Origin: Gammaproteobacteria bacterium
Lineage (GTDB): Bacteria; Pseudomonadota; Gammaproteobacteria; JAIEPX01
DNA: 64,000 nucleotides
Reading direction: 5' to 3'
NCBI GenBank assembly: GCA_019748175.1
Contig: JAIEPX010000010.1
Coordinates: 1-64,000, forward strand
How positions within the stretch are numbered: position 1 is the first letter of the stretch; each line of letters opens with the position of its first letter. This document shows positions 30,051 to 39,103 of the stretch, piece by piece. Both the position numbers and the translations under genes were made by a program. The notes beneath the pieces are model-generated. The model saw only the letters and a list, made by a program, of their open reading frames with translations. It did not search any database and was not told the DNA's origin.

Positions 30051-30567
30051 TGTAACGCTTGTAGTTATCAAGTTGAAAGTGCTAAATATAAGATTAAAAA
30101 TTTGACAGCTTCTTACAGATACCGAGTTTATTTAAAACACGAGTTTTAAAAAATGAAAAGGAGTCAGATAGACCGTAATCCTTTCAGTTATTTGGGATTG
30201 CAAGATGCATTTTATGTAGGGACCATTTCTTAATCGAAAAAGAATCTGGCAGGAGAAAGTTGACAGTCTCAACATTAGCTGACTGTGAGTGACTAGAGAA
30301 AATCGGTAATTTATGCATCAAGTTTGAACAGCTACAGATTTTGACGGACGTCATTTCAATGAAGTTGCGTATTTTTGTGCTATTAGGGTATCAGCTTGGT
30401 AGGCCCTGTGTATTACCTGGAAATATTCTACAGGCGACTTCATGATTTTATAGTATGATAATCAGGCAGACGCTATACTGCCTGTGGTTAATGTTTTATC
30501 TTGTTGCTTACAGTCTAATAACTTCAGATGCGAAGTTTGGTAATAATTAGCAGGAGGGTCTCTGTTT
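30051..30567. other. 517-nt non-coding gap with inverted repeats
   Basis: No gene-like frame is seen on either strand. Short inverted repeats occur: GACAGTC ... GACTGTG around 30261-30290 and a perfect 7-bp pair at 30463-30484. No convincing terminator with a T-run follows sodC, and no promoter with good spacing could be fixed. Its size suggests a regulatory region or decayed sequence. Confidence 0.4.
30463..30484. promoter_or_regulatory. Inverted repeat, possible operator upstream of the hydrolase gene
   Basis: CAGGCAG (30463-30469) and CTGCCTG (30478-30484) are perfect reverse complements with an 8-nt AT-rich loop containing TATACT, about 85 nt before the gene at 30568. It could be an operator or an mRNA hairpin; no T-run follows. 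Confidence 0.35.
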
Positions 30568-31734
30568 ATGTTTTGGAGATGTCATTTTTATGCTGTTGTA
30601 ATTGGTGCATTCTACTTCACTGTTGCATCTGCAAATTCGATAGATGATCGAGTGAATGAGGTGCTGACATTACATTATAATGCTTATAGGGACAAAGAGT
30701 ATTTTTCAGGTATCGCTCTTTCTATTTATATCCCAAAACGAGGAATAAGAAGCTATTATATCGGCAGATGTGGACATGATAAGAATAGTAAAAAAATCGA
30801 TTCGAATACTTTATTTGAAATTGGAAGCATCACAAAATCATTTACATCAGCTATACTTTTGCAGTTGGAAAAAGAAAAAAAAGTTGATTTGAATCAAAAT
30901 TTGAAACGCCTACTCCCGGAATACACAAAGTGGTCAGGTATTTCGCTTGCTTCTTTATTGAATATGACCAGTGGTATACCGAATTACACAAGCTCGGTGG
31001 CTTTCAATGCCGAAGCATATTACGATGGGGGGCATGTTTGGACTAATCAGGAGATAATTTCGTATGCTTACCCGCCCGGTAATTTTTCACCACCTTTAAT
31101 GCACGGATATAACTACAATAATACAGGTTATATTTTGACTTCAATGATAATAGAAAGAGTGACGAAAAATTCTTTCAAGAGTGAAATTGAAAGCCGCCTT
31201 TTTAAGCATGCGGAATTGTCTAATACTTTTTATCCAGTACCGACAATGCCCAAGGAAGTTGCAAATCGCTTGGCACATGGTTATCAGTACAACCCTTACG
31301 GCAACGTAAAAACTCTTGGTGAAGACACAAGTAGGAATAATCTTTCCTCAGCAGGTGCTTCTGGAGCGATAATATCTAATACGGTTGATATCATCAATTG
31401 GCACAAAGCATTGATGATAGATAATAATCTTCTAGATGCCAAACAGAAAGCAAAACTAACACAGCTTGTTTCAACTGCTACTGGTAAGCCAATCGATAAG
31501 ACATCGAAAAATGATTCATCTGCCTATGGGCTAGGAGTCTTTCAGGGTTTTGATAAGATGCTGGGTCGCTACTGGTCTTATGAGGGAAAGATGGAGGGAT
31601 TTCGCGCATTGTATATTTATGTCCCTGCTAGTGGAATTATCATCTCAGCTGCATTTAATAGTGCTGTTGATGAACAGAACGACAGGGCGGAATTATTAGT
31701 GAAGAATGTGTACAAGATAATTGAGAAATACTAA
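30568..31734 (+). CDS. Secreted class C beta-lactamase-fold serine hydrolase
   Basis: 388 residues with an N-terminal signal peptide of about 22 residues (hydrophobic core VVIGAFYFTVA, AxA-like end ASA). Serine beta-lactamase/DD-peptidase (PF00144-type) motifs are present: SxxK as SITK with Ser87 and Lys90, YxN as YNN at 183-185, and a degenerate third motif in YEGKMEGF near residue 348. GGAGGG precedes the ATG. The family includes DD-carboxypeptidases, D-aminopeptidases, esterases and beta-lactamases; substrate cannot be assigned. No C-terminal membrane helices are seen, unlike the ClbP/XcnG prodrug peptidases. It lies about 230 nt upstream of the ABC-OTU gene on the same strand. Confidence 0.85.
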   Translation: MFWRCHFYAVVIGAFYFTVASANSIDDRVNEVLTLHYNAYRDKEYFSGIALSIYIPKRGIRSYYIGRCGHDKNSKKIDSNTLFEIGSITKSFTSAILLQLEKEKKVDLNQNLKRLLPEYTKWSGISLASLLNMTSGIPNYTSSVAFNAEAYYDGGHVWTNQEIISYAYPPGNFSPPLMHGYNYNNTGYILTSMIIERVTKNSFKSEIESRLFKHAELSNTFYPVPTMPKEVANRLAHGYQYNPYGNVKTLGEDTSRNNLSSAGASGAIISNTVDIINWHKALMIDNNLLDAKQKAKLTQLVSTATGKPIDKTSKNDSSAYGLGVFQGFDKMLGRYWSYEGKMEGFRALYIYVPASGIIISAAFNSAVDEQNDRAELLVKNVYKIIEKY

Positions 31735-31745
31735 TACTGCCACTG

Positions 31746-31778
31746 ATGATCAGAAGCATTGATCATTAATATTTAATG
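31746..31778. promoter_or_regulatory. Nested palindromes between hydrolase and ABC-OTU genes
   Basis: ATGATCA (31746-31752) and TGATCAT (31760-31766) form a perfect 7-bp inverted repeat with a 7-nt loop. It overlaps CATTAATATTTAATG (31764-31778), a second perfect palindrome with a 3-nt centre; a T-run follows at about 31787. It may be a weak terminator for the hydrolase gene or an operator for the next gene. Confidence 0.35.
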
Positions 31779-31963
31779 CTGCAACCTTTTTTTGTAAGAT
31801 ATTATGGTGTGTTCTGATGCGATGTTTTTATTGATTAGGGCAGGACTGTACAAATAGCCAGTGTTATGATATTTAACTCCAGATACCCCAGAATATATAT
31901 TGGGTAACAAGTGTTAGTTCTGATTTAATGCGTTTCTGGTATGCGTAACAAGGAGTGTATTCT

Positions 31964-34900
31964 GTGTACGATTACGAAGAATGGGAGAGTCGGCGTAGTG
32001 AAGAGGTCACCGGCTACGATTTTTATAATTGGCTAAAGTCTTTCTTTGGTTCAATAACGCTACTTGATTTCAAACAGACCTGGGGCTTCTTTCAAAAAGC
32101 ACAGATTATAGTATTTGATGTGGTTCTTGGAGGGCTTGGACAACCCGTTGCTAGAGTCGCAAGTGCTATCTTAGCTGCAGATCTTATTTCTACTATTGTT
32201 GGGCAACCGACGTTGCTTAAAGATGTGTTTAATTTAACACCTACGGCAGTTACAATAGCAGTTGGTTATATGGTAGCAAATTCGTATTTTTATCTAATTC
32301 CTCATCTCAGATATTACATGACGTATAAAGTTCGAGAAACGGCTTTGCGCAAGTTTGGGGAGCGGTATGCTCGACATTTAATCGCTTTAGATAACGAAGT
32401 AATACTGCATGAACGTAGCATTCTTGTTGGAAACATATCACGAATTCCCTATGCGAGTCTTTTTTATGATGCTGTTGTTGGTCAGTTATGGCCAGGGTTA
32501 GCAGAGATTTTCATTGGGATGGGCGGTTTGGCGTTGTATTATGCGCGCGGTTCCAATGGTAGCCCAGTCTTTTGCTTAGTATGGGGAGGAGGTGGCCTTT
32601 TATATATCTTTGGTGGCTATGCCATTAATAGTCTTTTGCTTAATAAGCAAACAGTGATCACTCAGACCATAAATTATAACAATCTAATTGAAAAACTATC
32701 CACCATACCAGATTATCACAGTACAATGCTGACTCTCAACAAAGAGGCTCTACAAGGGAGAGTAGCTTTTTCTGCCATTGGCTCGTGTTCTCATGAGCAG
32801 GAAATTTTATTTCAAAGGTTAGCAACAGCAAAACTCATTACCAATTCTGTCCCAGTCTTGGTGGTTATTGTATTTCTCAGCGTAAAAATTATCGCTAAAT
32901 CTGAAGCCTCCCCCTCGGGTGTCCTAACGATCAGCGATCTAAATGATATTTTATTGGTGCTTACATATATATTCCCATACTTCTCTCAGCTTAGTTTGAC
33001 ATTGACCTCAATGAATGAAGTATATCAGTATAAAATAATATTAAAAAATTTAAATAACGCAATCAGAGAGTATCTTGATAGGTTTGCATCAAACGAATTG
33101 AGTCCAAAAGATGTCCGAAATAGCACTAACACCCAGTATGTTGATCAATTGTTTTCTGAGGATGATAGGTCTCTGCTTATGCACTTTAAGGCAAATGAAT
33201 TTGCTTACAAGCTGAAACCTCAGAGTATTGTGCTTCATGATGCTACACTAGATGTCTCTCCTGGCAAAATATATACCTCTGTTGGATTCAGTGGTGCAGG
33301 AAAAAGTACCATTTTCAATATTTTATTAGGGCTCTCAAAAATTCATCCAGATTTTAAGCAGAAGTTAACGATTACACTGAATGGTCTCGATTTTTTTGCG
33401 CTCCAAGACAATTCTCCTTCATTACTTACGGATTATGTTGGATATTTGCCTCAGCATGTCCAGATATTTCATGACAAGTCTTTACGTTATAATGTGTGTT
33501 ATGGAGACCCAGGTATCTCTGATGATCAGTTTCAGGTGCTTGAGGAAATTGAGCTAATTTCACGGGCATTGCAAATCTATAATGATATTACAGTGTATTT
33601 CGCGAATCCGAATAATGATGCCGTTGTTAAGCTAAAATGCTTAGAAATGGCAAGCTATCAAAACTCGCCGCTTAATTGTACCCGCACTTCCAATAGCCAT
33701 AATGAACAAGAGGCTACAGAATTTCGCAGTAATAAGATTAAGAAACTGTATGATAAATTATTTCTTCAGCAAGGTGAATTAAGGAAAAGCTGTGCGGATA
33801 GAACAACAGAGGTGAGTGTATATAAATCTTCGATCAAAGGAATGCTAATAACAGTCAAAAAATTAATGTTCTTTTTGGACCTTTATTTTGAACGTTCACA
33901 GCGTCTTGTGGAAAAAGAAGAAACAAAGGAATACATTCAAATGGTTCGTGCTGATCTCTTGAGATTGCTCTATTATTATGAGCATCTAAGTGAACAAAAA
34001 GTTGAAACTTACAGAACCAGAAAAGCTAACCTAGAAACTGACTTTAGGCCTTATCATGAGAAATTTTTAGAAGCGGTTAAATCTGCAGAATTAACTTCGC
34101 TCTCAGATAAACTTGGTTTAACATCACCTATAGGTCAGGAAGTCTCAGGGGGAGAGCGGCAGCGTATTGGGATTGCTCGACTATTTATGAAAGAAAATGC
34201 AAGGCTTTATTTATTAGATGAACCAACAGCAGCTTTGGATGCATATGTTGCATACAAGGTTGTGGATACTTTTATTAAGATGTTGAGTAATAGGAAGGGA
34301 TGTGCAGCTGTAGTGATAACTCACAACATGATGGTGGCAAAAATGCTCTCTGAAACAACTCAGGGCAGCATTTTTGTATTTGGTAAAGATTTGTACCAAG
34401 CTCCCGGAATGGAAAAGAAACCCGTGGGCACAATTATTGAGGAAGGATTGCATTCATACTTAGGAGGAGAGCTGGATGATGATTTGGGGGGGGCTTTTAG
34501 AGACGGAGTTTACAGGGATTTGTTTTGGTATTATGCAGGCTATGAGCCAAGTGATAAGGGAGAGCGAATTGAGGCGTATCGTGATGGCAAACCTGTAAGG
34601 GCAGCATCCTGGCTTGACAAAAAAACTTTGCCACAAATATTATCAATGAAGGGCAATCCCACAATTGGAGATGGAAACTGCTTTTTTCATGCGTGTCTCG
34701 GTTCCCCTAATTCTAAAGGTGTATATCAATATGCTGATGCTGCCAAAGTACGTGAACATTGGTATAACGTTCTGACAAAATTCAAATCGCTGAATGATAA
34801 TAATATGCCACTCGTGCTTAAGGATTGTCTTGAGAAAATGTTTTCAATTTATCTTGATGATCCTTCCAAAATGCCACAGTTGAATGTTAGTTCGGTGATT

Positions 34901-35782
34901 CAGCTGAGAACAAAGACTATAAGTGAGTTGGAAAAAGCTTCTTCGCTGATATCTAGCGAGATAGATCTGATGTATGATGGGATAGCTACTCTCGACAAGG
35001 CTTACCAGCCATTATTTTGCACAATGATGAAAGATTTCTATGATAGCCCAGGATTAACCAAAGACAAGAAGCATTTTGCTGAGATTATTGCTATACGTGA
35101 GCTGCTTTCTTCTAATCCAGGCCCGAAAGATTTTTGGGCGAAGCGAAATGAAATTTTAAATATTCTTAATGAAGTGTGCATTCGAGATAAGTTGTTTGAG
35201 TTGGCGCCAAAATATATTGGCTTAATAAAGCAAACCGCTAGCACTGAGATGTACGATGTTCAGGCAATAAGAAACAAATTTTTCCATAATATAATTGTAT
35301 TCGACATTTATGCAAAAGCGGTTCTTGAGCCTAGTTACTTTGTTTTTCTCGATGAAGTAAATTTATTTTCTTCCATGTTTGGACTTCAAATTACGGTTCG
35401 ATACAACGATTCAAAAACTGGTAATTTAGCTGAGTTAAAGCTAGAGCCATCAAATAATCTGCCAGTCGAATTTCGTTTCAAACACAATCTATCGCGCGTT
35501 TCGGTATGCATCGAGTTAGTCGGTCAGCATTTCCAGCATGTTAGTGATGTTGTTGCGAAGACTCCGTCTGCTCAACCTACAGCGACGTCTGGGGCAGTCC
35601 CGCTGGGAAATTCAATGTTTGCATTCACGGCAGCTCCTGGTGGTCAAAGTAATGCAGCTAAGTCTCCTCGGGCATCTCCAAGACCTACGAAATTTAATCT
35701 GCCTACGAGCGTTCCTCCTAAGTCGCCAGAAAAGGACCCATCTGGTCAATCTGGTAGTAACAACTTGAGGCTCAGCAAATAA
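31964..35782 (+). CDS. ABC exporter fused to an OTU-like cysteine protease
   Basis: GTG at 31964 has AGGAG 8 nt upstream and is preferred over the GTG at 31955. The 1272-residue product starts with about six membrane helices (about 40-370), then an ABC ATPase: Walker A GFSGAGKS from 441, Q-loop LPQH, signature VSGGERQR near 727, Walker B YLLDEPTAALD, His switch VITHN. Walker A and signature are about 286 residues apart, where about 100 is normal, because of a charged helical insertion (about 530-710). After the ATPase comes an OTU-type protease: GDGNCFFHA with Cys906, preceding Asp903, and a late His in GQHFQHV (His1189). A Ser/Pro/Ala tail ends the protein. OTU enzymes cleave ubiquitin linkages in eukaryotes. 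A membrane exporter carrying one could process a cargo or act on host ubiquitin; both are inference. Confidence 0.88.
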   Translation: MYDYEEWESRRSEEVTGYDFYNWLKSFFGSITLLDFKQTWGFFQKAQIIVFDVVLGGLGQPVARVASAILAADLISTIVGQPTLLKDVFNLTPTAVTIAVGYMVANSYFYLIPHLRYYMTYKVRETALRKFGERYARHLIALDNEVILHERSILVGNISRIPYASLFYDAVVGQLWPGLAEIFIGMGGLALYYARGSNGSPVFCLVWGGGGLLYIFGGYAINSLLLNKQTVITQTINYNNLIEKLSTIPDYHSTMLTLNKEALQGRVAFSAIGSCSHEQEILFQRLATAKLITNSVPVLVVIVFLSVKIIAKSEASPSGVLTISDLNDILLVLTYIFPYFSQLSLTLTSMNEVYQYKIILKNLNNAIREYLDRFASNELSPKDVRNSTNTQYVDQLFSEDDRSLLMHFKANEFAYKLKPQSIVLHDATLDVSPGKIYTSVGFSGAGKSTIFNILLGLSKIHPDFKQKLTITLNGLDFFALQDNSPSLLTDYVGYLPQHVQIFHDKSLRYNVCYGDPGISDDQFQVLEEIELISRALQIYNDITVYFANPNNDAVVKLKCLEMASYQNSPLNCTRTSNSHNEQEATEFRSNKIKKLYDKLFLQQGELRKSCADRTTEVSVYKSSIKGMLITVKKLMFFLDLYFERSQRLVEKEETKEYIQMVRADLLRLLYYYEHLSEQKVETYRTRKANLETDFRPYHEKFLEAVKSAELTSLSDKLGLTSPIGQEVSGGERQRIGIARLFMKENARLYLLDEPTAALDAYVAYKVVDTFIKMLSNRKGCAAVVITHNMMVAKMLSETTQGSIFVFGKDLYQAPGMEKKPVGTIIEEGLHSYLGGELDDDLGGAFRDGVYRDLFWYYAGYEPSDKGERIEAYRDGKPVRAASWLDKKTLPQILSMKGNPTIGDGNCFFHACLGSPNSKGVYQYADAAKVREHWYNVLTKFKSLNDNNMPLVLKDCLEKMFSIYLDDPSKMPQLNVSSVIQLRTKTISELEKASSLISSEIDLMYDGIATLDKAYQPLFCTMMKDFYDSPGLTKDKKHFAEIIAIRELLSSNPGPKDFWAKRNEILNILNEVCIRDKLFELAPKYIGLIKQTASTEMYDVQAIRNKFFHNIIVFDIYAKAVLEPSYFVFLDEVNLFSSMFGLQITVRYNDSKTGNLAELKLEPSNNLPVEFRFKHNLSRVSVCIELVGQHFQHVSDVVAKTPSAQPTATSGAVPLGNSMFAFTAAPGGQSNAAKSPRASPRPTKFNLPTSVPPKSPEKDPSGQSGSNNLRLSK

Positions 35783-35843
35783 GCAGACAAATGAAATACT
35801 AATGGTATGTTGTGTTCGGGTGCTCAGTAGCTTATTATATTGT

Positions 35844-36374
35844 TTAGATGTTAGCTAAGATATAGTCAATATGATTTATGTCACCGAGCAAACATCTTTT
35901 TACATAAGCATTCATCTGAAAAGTGATATTCAGGCCATGAGAGGTCGAAATTAATGATTTTTCTAGATCAATGCTAATAAATTGCTCTGAATTTCCTGGT
36001 AAAAGCAGAGCTGAAATATCATTGTTTTCAACACAAATTAATGGAAATTGGTTACGCGCTGCATTGTTAGAGAATATTTCTGCGAAGCTGCTCGCAATCA
36101 CAGCAGTAACTTTAGCTTCCTTGAGTGCCCAAATGGCTTGTTCCCTTGAAGAGCCACAACCGAAGTTACTTTGAGAGATCATGACGTATTCATTTTTGGC
36201 GTTGACATCCCCAACAATTTTTTGACGAACAAAACCTAGCTGTTCAAATACTCCTTTGAGATAGCCATCTTTTTCAATTGAGGTAATATGTTGTGCTGGG
36301 ATGATCAAGTCGGTGTCGATATTGTCAAATGGTGCATAAAGCGCAAAACCAGTAATTTGGGTAGATGGGCTCAT
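35844..36374 (-). CDS. LeuD-like aconitase-family small subunit
   Basis: 176 residues from the ATG at 36374, which has AGGG about 9 nt upstream; an ATG 7 codons earlier overlaps the leuC-like stop. Swivel-domain motifs match the small subunit of 3-isopropylmalate dehydratase: FDNIDTDLIIPAQH and NFGCGSSREQAIWAL. Slightly short of the usual ~200. Last gene of a coupled four-gene operon. No leuA or leuB is nearby, so leucine synthesis is not the obvious role. With its LeuC-like partner it should isomerise a 2-hydroxy to a 3-hydroxy dicarboxylate; the substrate is unknown. Confidence 0.88.
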   Translation of the reverse strand: MSPSTQITGFALYAPFDNIDTDLIIPAQHITSIEKDGYLKGVFEQLGFVRQKIVGDVNAKNEYVMISQSNFGCGSSREQAIWALKEAKVTAVIASSFAEIFSNNAARNQFPLICVENNDISALLLPGNSEQFISIDLEKSLISTSHGLNITFQMNAYVKRCLLGDINHIDYILANI

Positions 36375-36384
36375 GATTTTATCC

Positions 36385-37806
36385 CTAGGATTCATCGTTT
36401 ATTGATGCGGCAGACGTAATGACCCCCACAATAGCACTTGCAGCAACAGTTGCTGGAGAGGCAATGTGAGTGTAACTCCCTGGGCCCTGACGTCCGATGT
36501 AGTTTCTATTACTGGCGCTAATACAACGTTTGCCGGGCGGAACAAAGTCACCGTTCATAGCTACACACATTGAGCATCCCGGATTTCGGAACTCAGCCCC
36601 AGCGACCCGAAAAATATTAGCCAAACCCTCCTTTTCTGCTTCCTTTCGAACGTTTTCAGAGCCGGGAACAATTAAGAAGGTAACATTAGCGTGAACTTTC
36701 TTGTCTTTTAAGATTTTTGCTACCACACGCAAGTCTTCAATTCGACCGTTGGTGCAAGATCCAACGAAAGCATAGTCTATTGGTGTTCCGTAGATAGGGG
36801 TATTTTCATGTAGTTGATTATATTGTAAGGATTCTTTTAGTGATAGAGCTCCTTTATGCTCTAAACTGTCTGCGCTCGGTATATTATCGTCAATTTGTAT
36901 TGCTTGTTCTGGATTGGTTCCCCAGCTGACCATGGGGCGAAGTTCAGATATGTCGATGGAAATACTTTTGTCGTAATTCGCATTTTCATCTCTATTATAA
37001 TATACCCATTGTTCATAGTAAGCCGTAAATTGTGCATGATCAACATTCATTTTTGTTTGCAAATAAGAATAAGTAATTAGATCAGGTGCGATGAGGGCAG
37101 ATTTGGCGCCGGCCTCTGTGGACATATTGCACAGGGTCATTCGTTCTTCCATCGATAGGCTGGAAACATAATCACCGGAGTACTCAATGACATAACCAAG
37201 AGCACCTGCACAACCAATTTTTTGGATAATTTTCATGATAACATCTTTAACGTAGACATGTTGTCTAGGTTTACCATTGATGATGATATTCATTGTTTTT
37301 GGTTTGTGGATTAACAAATATGAGGTTGCTAGCACTTCAGCAAGCTCGGTGGTGCCAATCCCTATGGCCAATGCGCCAAAAGCACCTAGTGTGGGAGTAT
37401 GTGAATCACCGCAAACTACTGTCATCCCAGGATGAATTACACCCATTTCCGGAGCTATGACATGCGATATACCATGGAAGGTATCGTTATAGTCCATCAG
37501 TAATATTTTGTTGTCAATCGAGTTTTTTCTGTGAGTGTTTATTTGTAATTCTGCTATAGCATCTACAACTTGGCTTCGGTCCGAGGTGGTTGGAATGCTA
37601 TGGTCCAGGACGGATAAGCAGCGATCGGGATTTCTCACTGGCAAGTTTCTGCGTGTCAATTCAGAAAAAGCTTGGGCGGACGTTACCTCATGCAAAATAG
37701 TAAAATCTATTTTCATAATAGCAGGATAATCTTTCTCATGTTTGTGAACATGTGCATGCCATATTTTGTCGAAAAGAGAATCTTGGGTGTTGCTATTTGT
37801 TATCAT
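36385..37806 (-). CDS. LeuC-like aconitase-family large subunit
   Basis: 473 residues from the ATG at 37806 with GGAGAG upstream (an ATG at 37821 is also in frame). Closely follows bacterial LeuC: HEVTSAQAF, VCGDSHTPTLGAFGA, TLCNMSTEAGAK, and the [4Fe-4S] ligands in GSCTNGRIEDL and GCSMCVAMN. It should hydrate/dehydrate a malate-type substrate with its LeuD partner. It overlaps the end of the SHMT-like gene by 14 nt and its own stop lies within the start region of the leuD-like gene, so all are translationally coupled. Position beside an NRPS and the absence of leuA/leuB suggest a dedicated precursor role, by inference. Confidence 0.9.
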   Translation of the reverse strand: MITNSNTQDSLFDKIWHAHVHKHEKDYPAIMKIDFTILHEVTSAQAFSELTRRNLPVRNPDRCLSVLDHSIPTTSDRSQVVDAIAELQINTHRKNSIDNKILLMDYNDTFHGISHVIAPEMGVIHPGMTVVCGDSHTPTLGAFGALAIGIGTTELAEVLATSYLLIHKPKTMNIIINGKPRQHVYVKDVIMKIIQKIGCAGALGYVIEYSGDYVSSLSMEERMTLCNMSTEAGAKSALIAPDLITYSYLQTKMNVDHAQFTAYYEQWVYYNRDENANYDKSISIDISELRPMVSWGTNPEQAIQIDDNIPSADSLEHKGALSLKESLQYNQLHENTPIYGTPIDYAFVGSCTNGRIEDLRVVAKILKDKKVHANVTFLIVPGSENVRKEAEKEGLANIFRVAGAEFRNPGCSMCVAMNGDFVPPGKRCISASNRNYIGRQGPGSYTHIASPATVAASAIVGVITSAASINDES

Positions 37807-39103
37807 GTGTCTCTCCATCAAAAGAAAAAAGCACGGAACGAAAGCTATCGTTTAGCGCAATAACATCAGTTCGTACAGTAGTTGGATTTTCCTGGATTAA
37901 TAGAGTTCTTTTAAAAAAGTCAGCAATTTTTTTCATCTCCTCTTCTTTCATTCCGCGCCTAGTGAGTTCTTGTGTGCCAATGCGTAGGACATTTTTGTTA
38001 TAGATCGTTCTGGCATTAGTTCCTATCCCTGCGTAGGATAAGCGATTACATGCGTTACGTAATGCATAATCATCTTTTAGGTCAATGAGGACTAAATTTG
38101 TGTTGGTATGGTGTTCGCCGACACCTACAAGATCAAAGCCATCATCTGAGAGATATTTGCAGAGTGCGCGCGCATTATTGATCATTTGCTGTGCGTACTG
38201 CGGCCCAAAATATGACATTTCTAGCATTGTGACGAACAGTGCTAAAGTATGGTGTGTGTGTTGACTGGAAACCAAAGCTTTACCAATGTCGGTCATCACC
38301 TGTTTTCCAAGGTGCAGATCGCGGAAATGAATCATTGCCTTTTGTGGTCCTGGAAATGTTTTGTGGGTATTTCCTTGAAGAATATCACAGCCATCAGATA
38401 GTGGATTTTGAAAACAACCGCCAATAATAAGTCCTAATGTGTGTGAAGCATCGAAAATTATACGTACTTGTTCGCCTGCAATATTGCGAATTTGCTTCAA
38501 TGGGAATTCAGTTAGTGTTGCGCTGTGATCAAAAATTATAGCAGCAGGTTTATGTATTTTAACGAGTTCCTCAAAATGACTTATGTCAATGGTCAAAGTG
38601 CTATCAAATCGCATTAAGGCCGATTTGCGGCCGAGCTGATTTAGAAGATTTGTTGTGGCAAAATGCCCCCCATCTGTCGGGTCGATAGAAAATACGCAAT
38701 CGCCAATCTTGGTGGCGGAGATAAGTGTGCACATCAGTGCATGAATTCCCGATAGAGGGCGAAAGTCAGAAAGTGCGCAATGCAAGATTTTTTGGCTAAT
38801 TAATCGAATGTCGGATTCAAGTTCATATAGATTGTTCAGGGCAATAAATGATAAGTTGCCAAATTGAGTAACAGGCGTGTTATCTAGGTGATCTAGAGAA
38901 GTTCCTATATGGTAGCGATCGGACAATTTGCTGGATAAGCATTTTCTTGCTGTATCTGACATGACATTTTCGTTGGCAGTAAGGTGCAGGTAGCTGTTAG
39001 AAATATGCTCTTCTATATCAATTTGCTGTAAAAGACGCATTAAATTTTCTTTGTTAAGAAGCTCCTTTGCGGTTTTTTTTATTTTTAGCATAAGTTTGGG
39101 CAT
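37793..39103 (-). CDS. Serine hydroxymethyltransferase paralogue (PLP enzyme)
   Basis: 436 residues aligned by eye to GlyA along its length: LTANENVMS (GlyA LIASENFVS), PLSGIHALM (PHSGSQAN), DGGHF (HGGH), the PLP lysine in NTHKTFPGP (THKTLRGP), and the C-terminal RIGTQELTRRGMKEEEM (RIGTPAITRRG). Many positions differ from housekeeping GlyA, and the Tyr/Gly-rich substrate segment after the N-terminus is altered (DRYHIG). Such paralogues include aldolases, transaldolases and alpha-methylserine hydroxymethyltransferases, so a non-standard C1 or aldol reaction on an amino acid is plausible. ATG overlaps the preceding TAA by one base. Confidence 0.82.
   Translation of the reverse strand: MPKLMLKIKKTAKELLNKENLMRLLQQIDIEEHISNSYLHLTANENVMSDTARKCLSSKLSDRYHIGTSLDHLDNTPVTQFGNLSFIALNNLYELESDIRLISQKILHCALSDFRPLSGIHALMCTLISATKIGDCVFSIDPTDGGHFATTNLLNQLGRKSALMRFDSTLTIDISHFEELVKIHKPAAIIFDHSATLTEFPLKQIRNIAGEQVRIIFDASHTLGLIIGGCFQNPLSDGCDILQGNTHKTFPGPQKAMIHFRDLHLGKQVMTDIGKALVSSQHTHHTLALFVTMLEMSYFGPQYAQQMINNARALCKYLSDDGFDLVGVGEHHTNTNLVLIDLKDDYALRNACNRLSYAGIGTNARTIYNKNVLRIGTQELTRRGMKEEEMKKIADFFKRTLLIQENPTTVRTDVIALNDSFRSVLFSFDGETHDNK

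Noticed and set aside
35844..37806. Leucine biosynthesis operon
   Set aside because: leuA and leuB are absent, and the partner genes are an SHMT paralogue and an AS-AR-like enzyme; the leu symbols are therefore not assigned.
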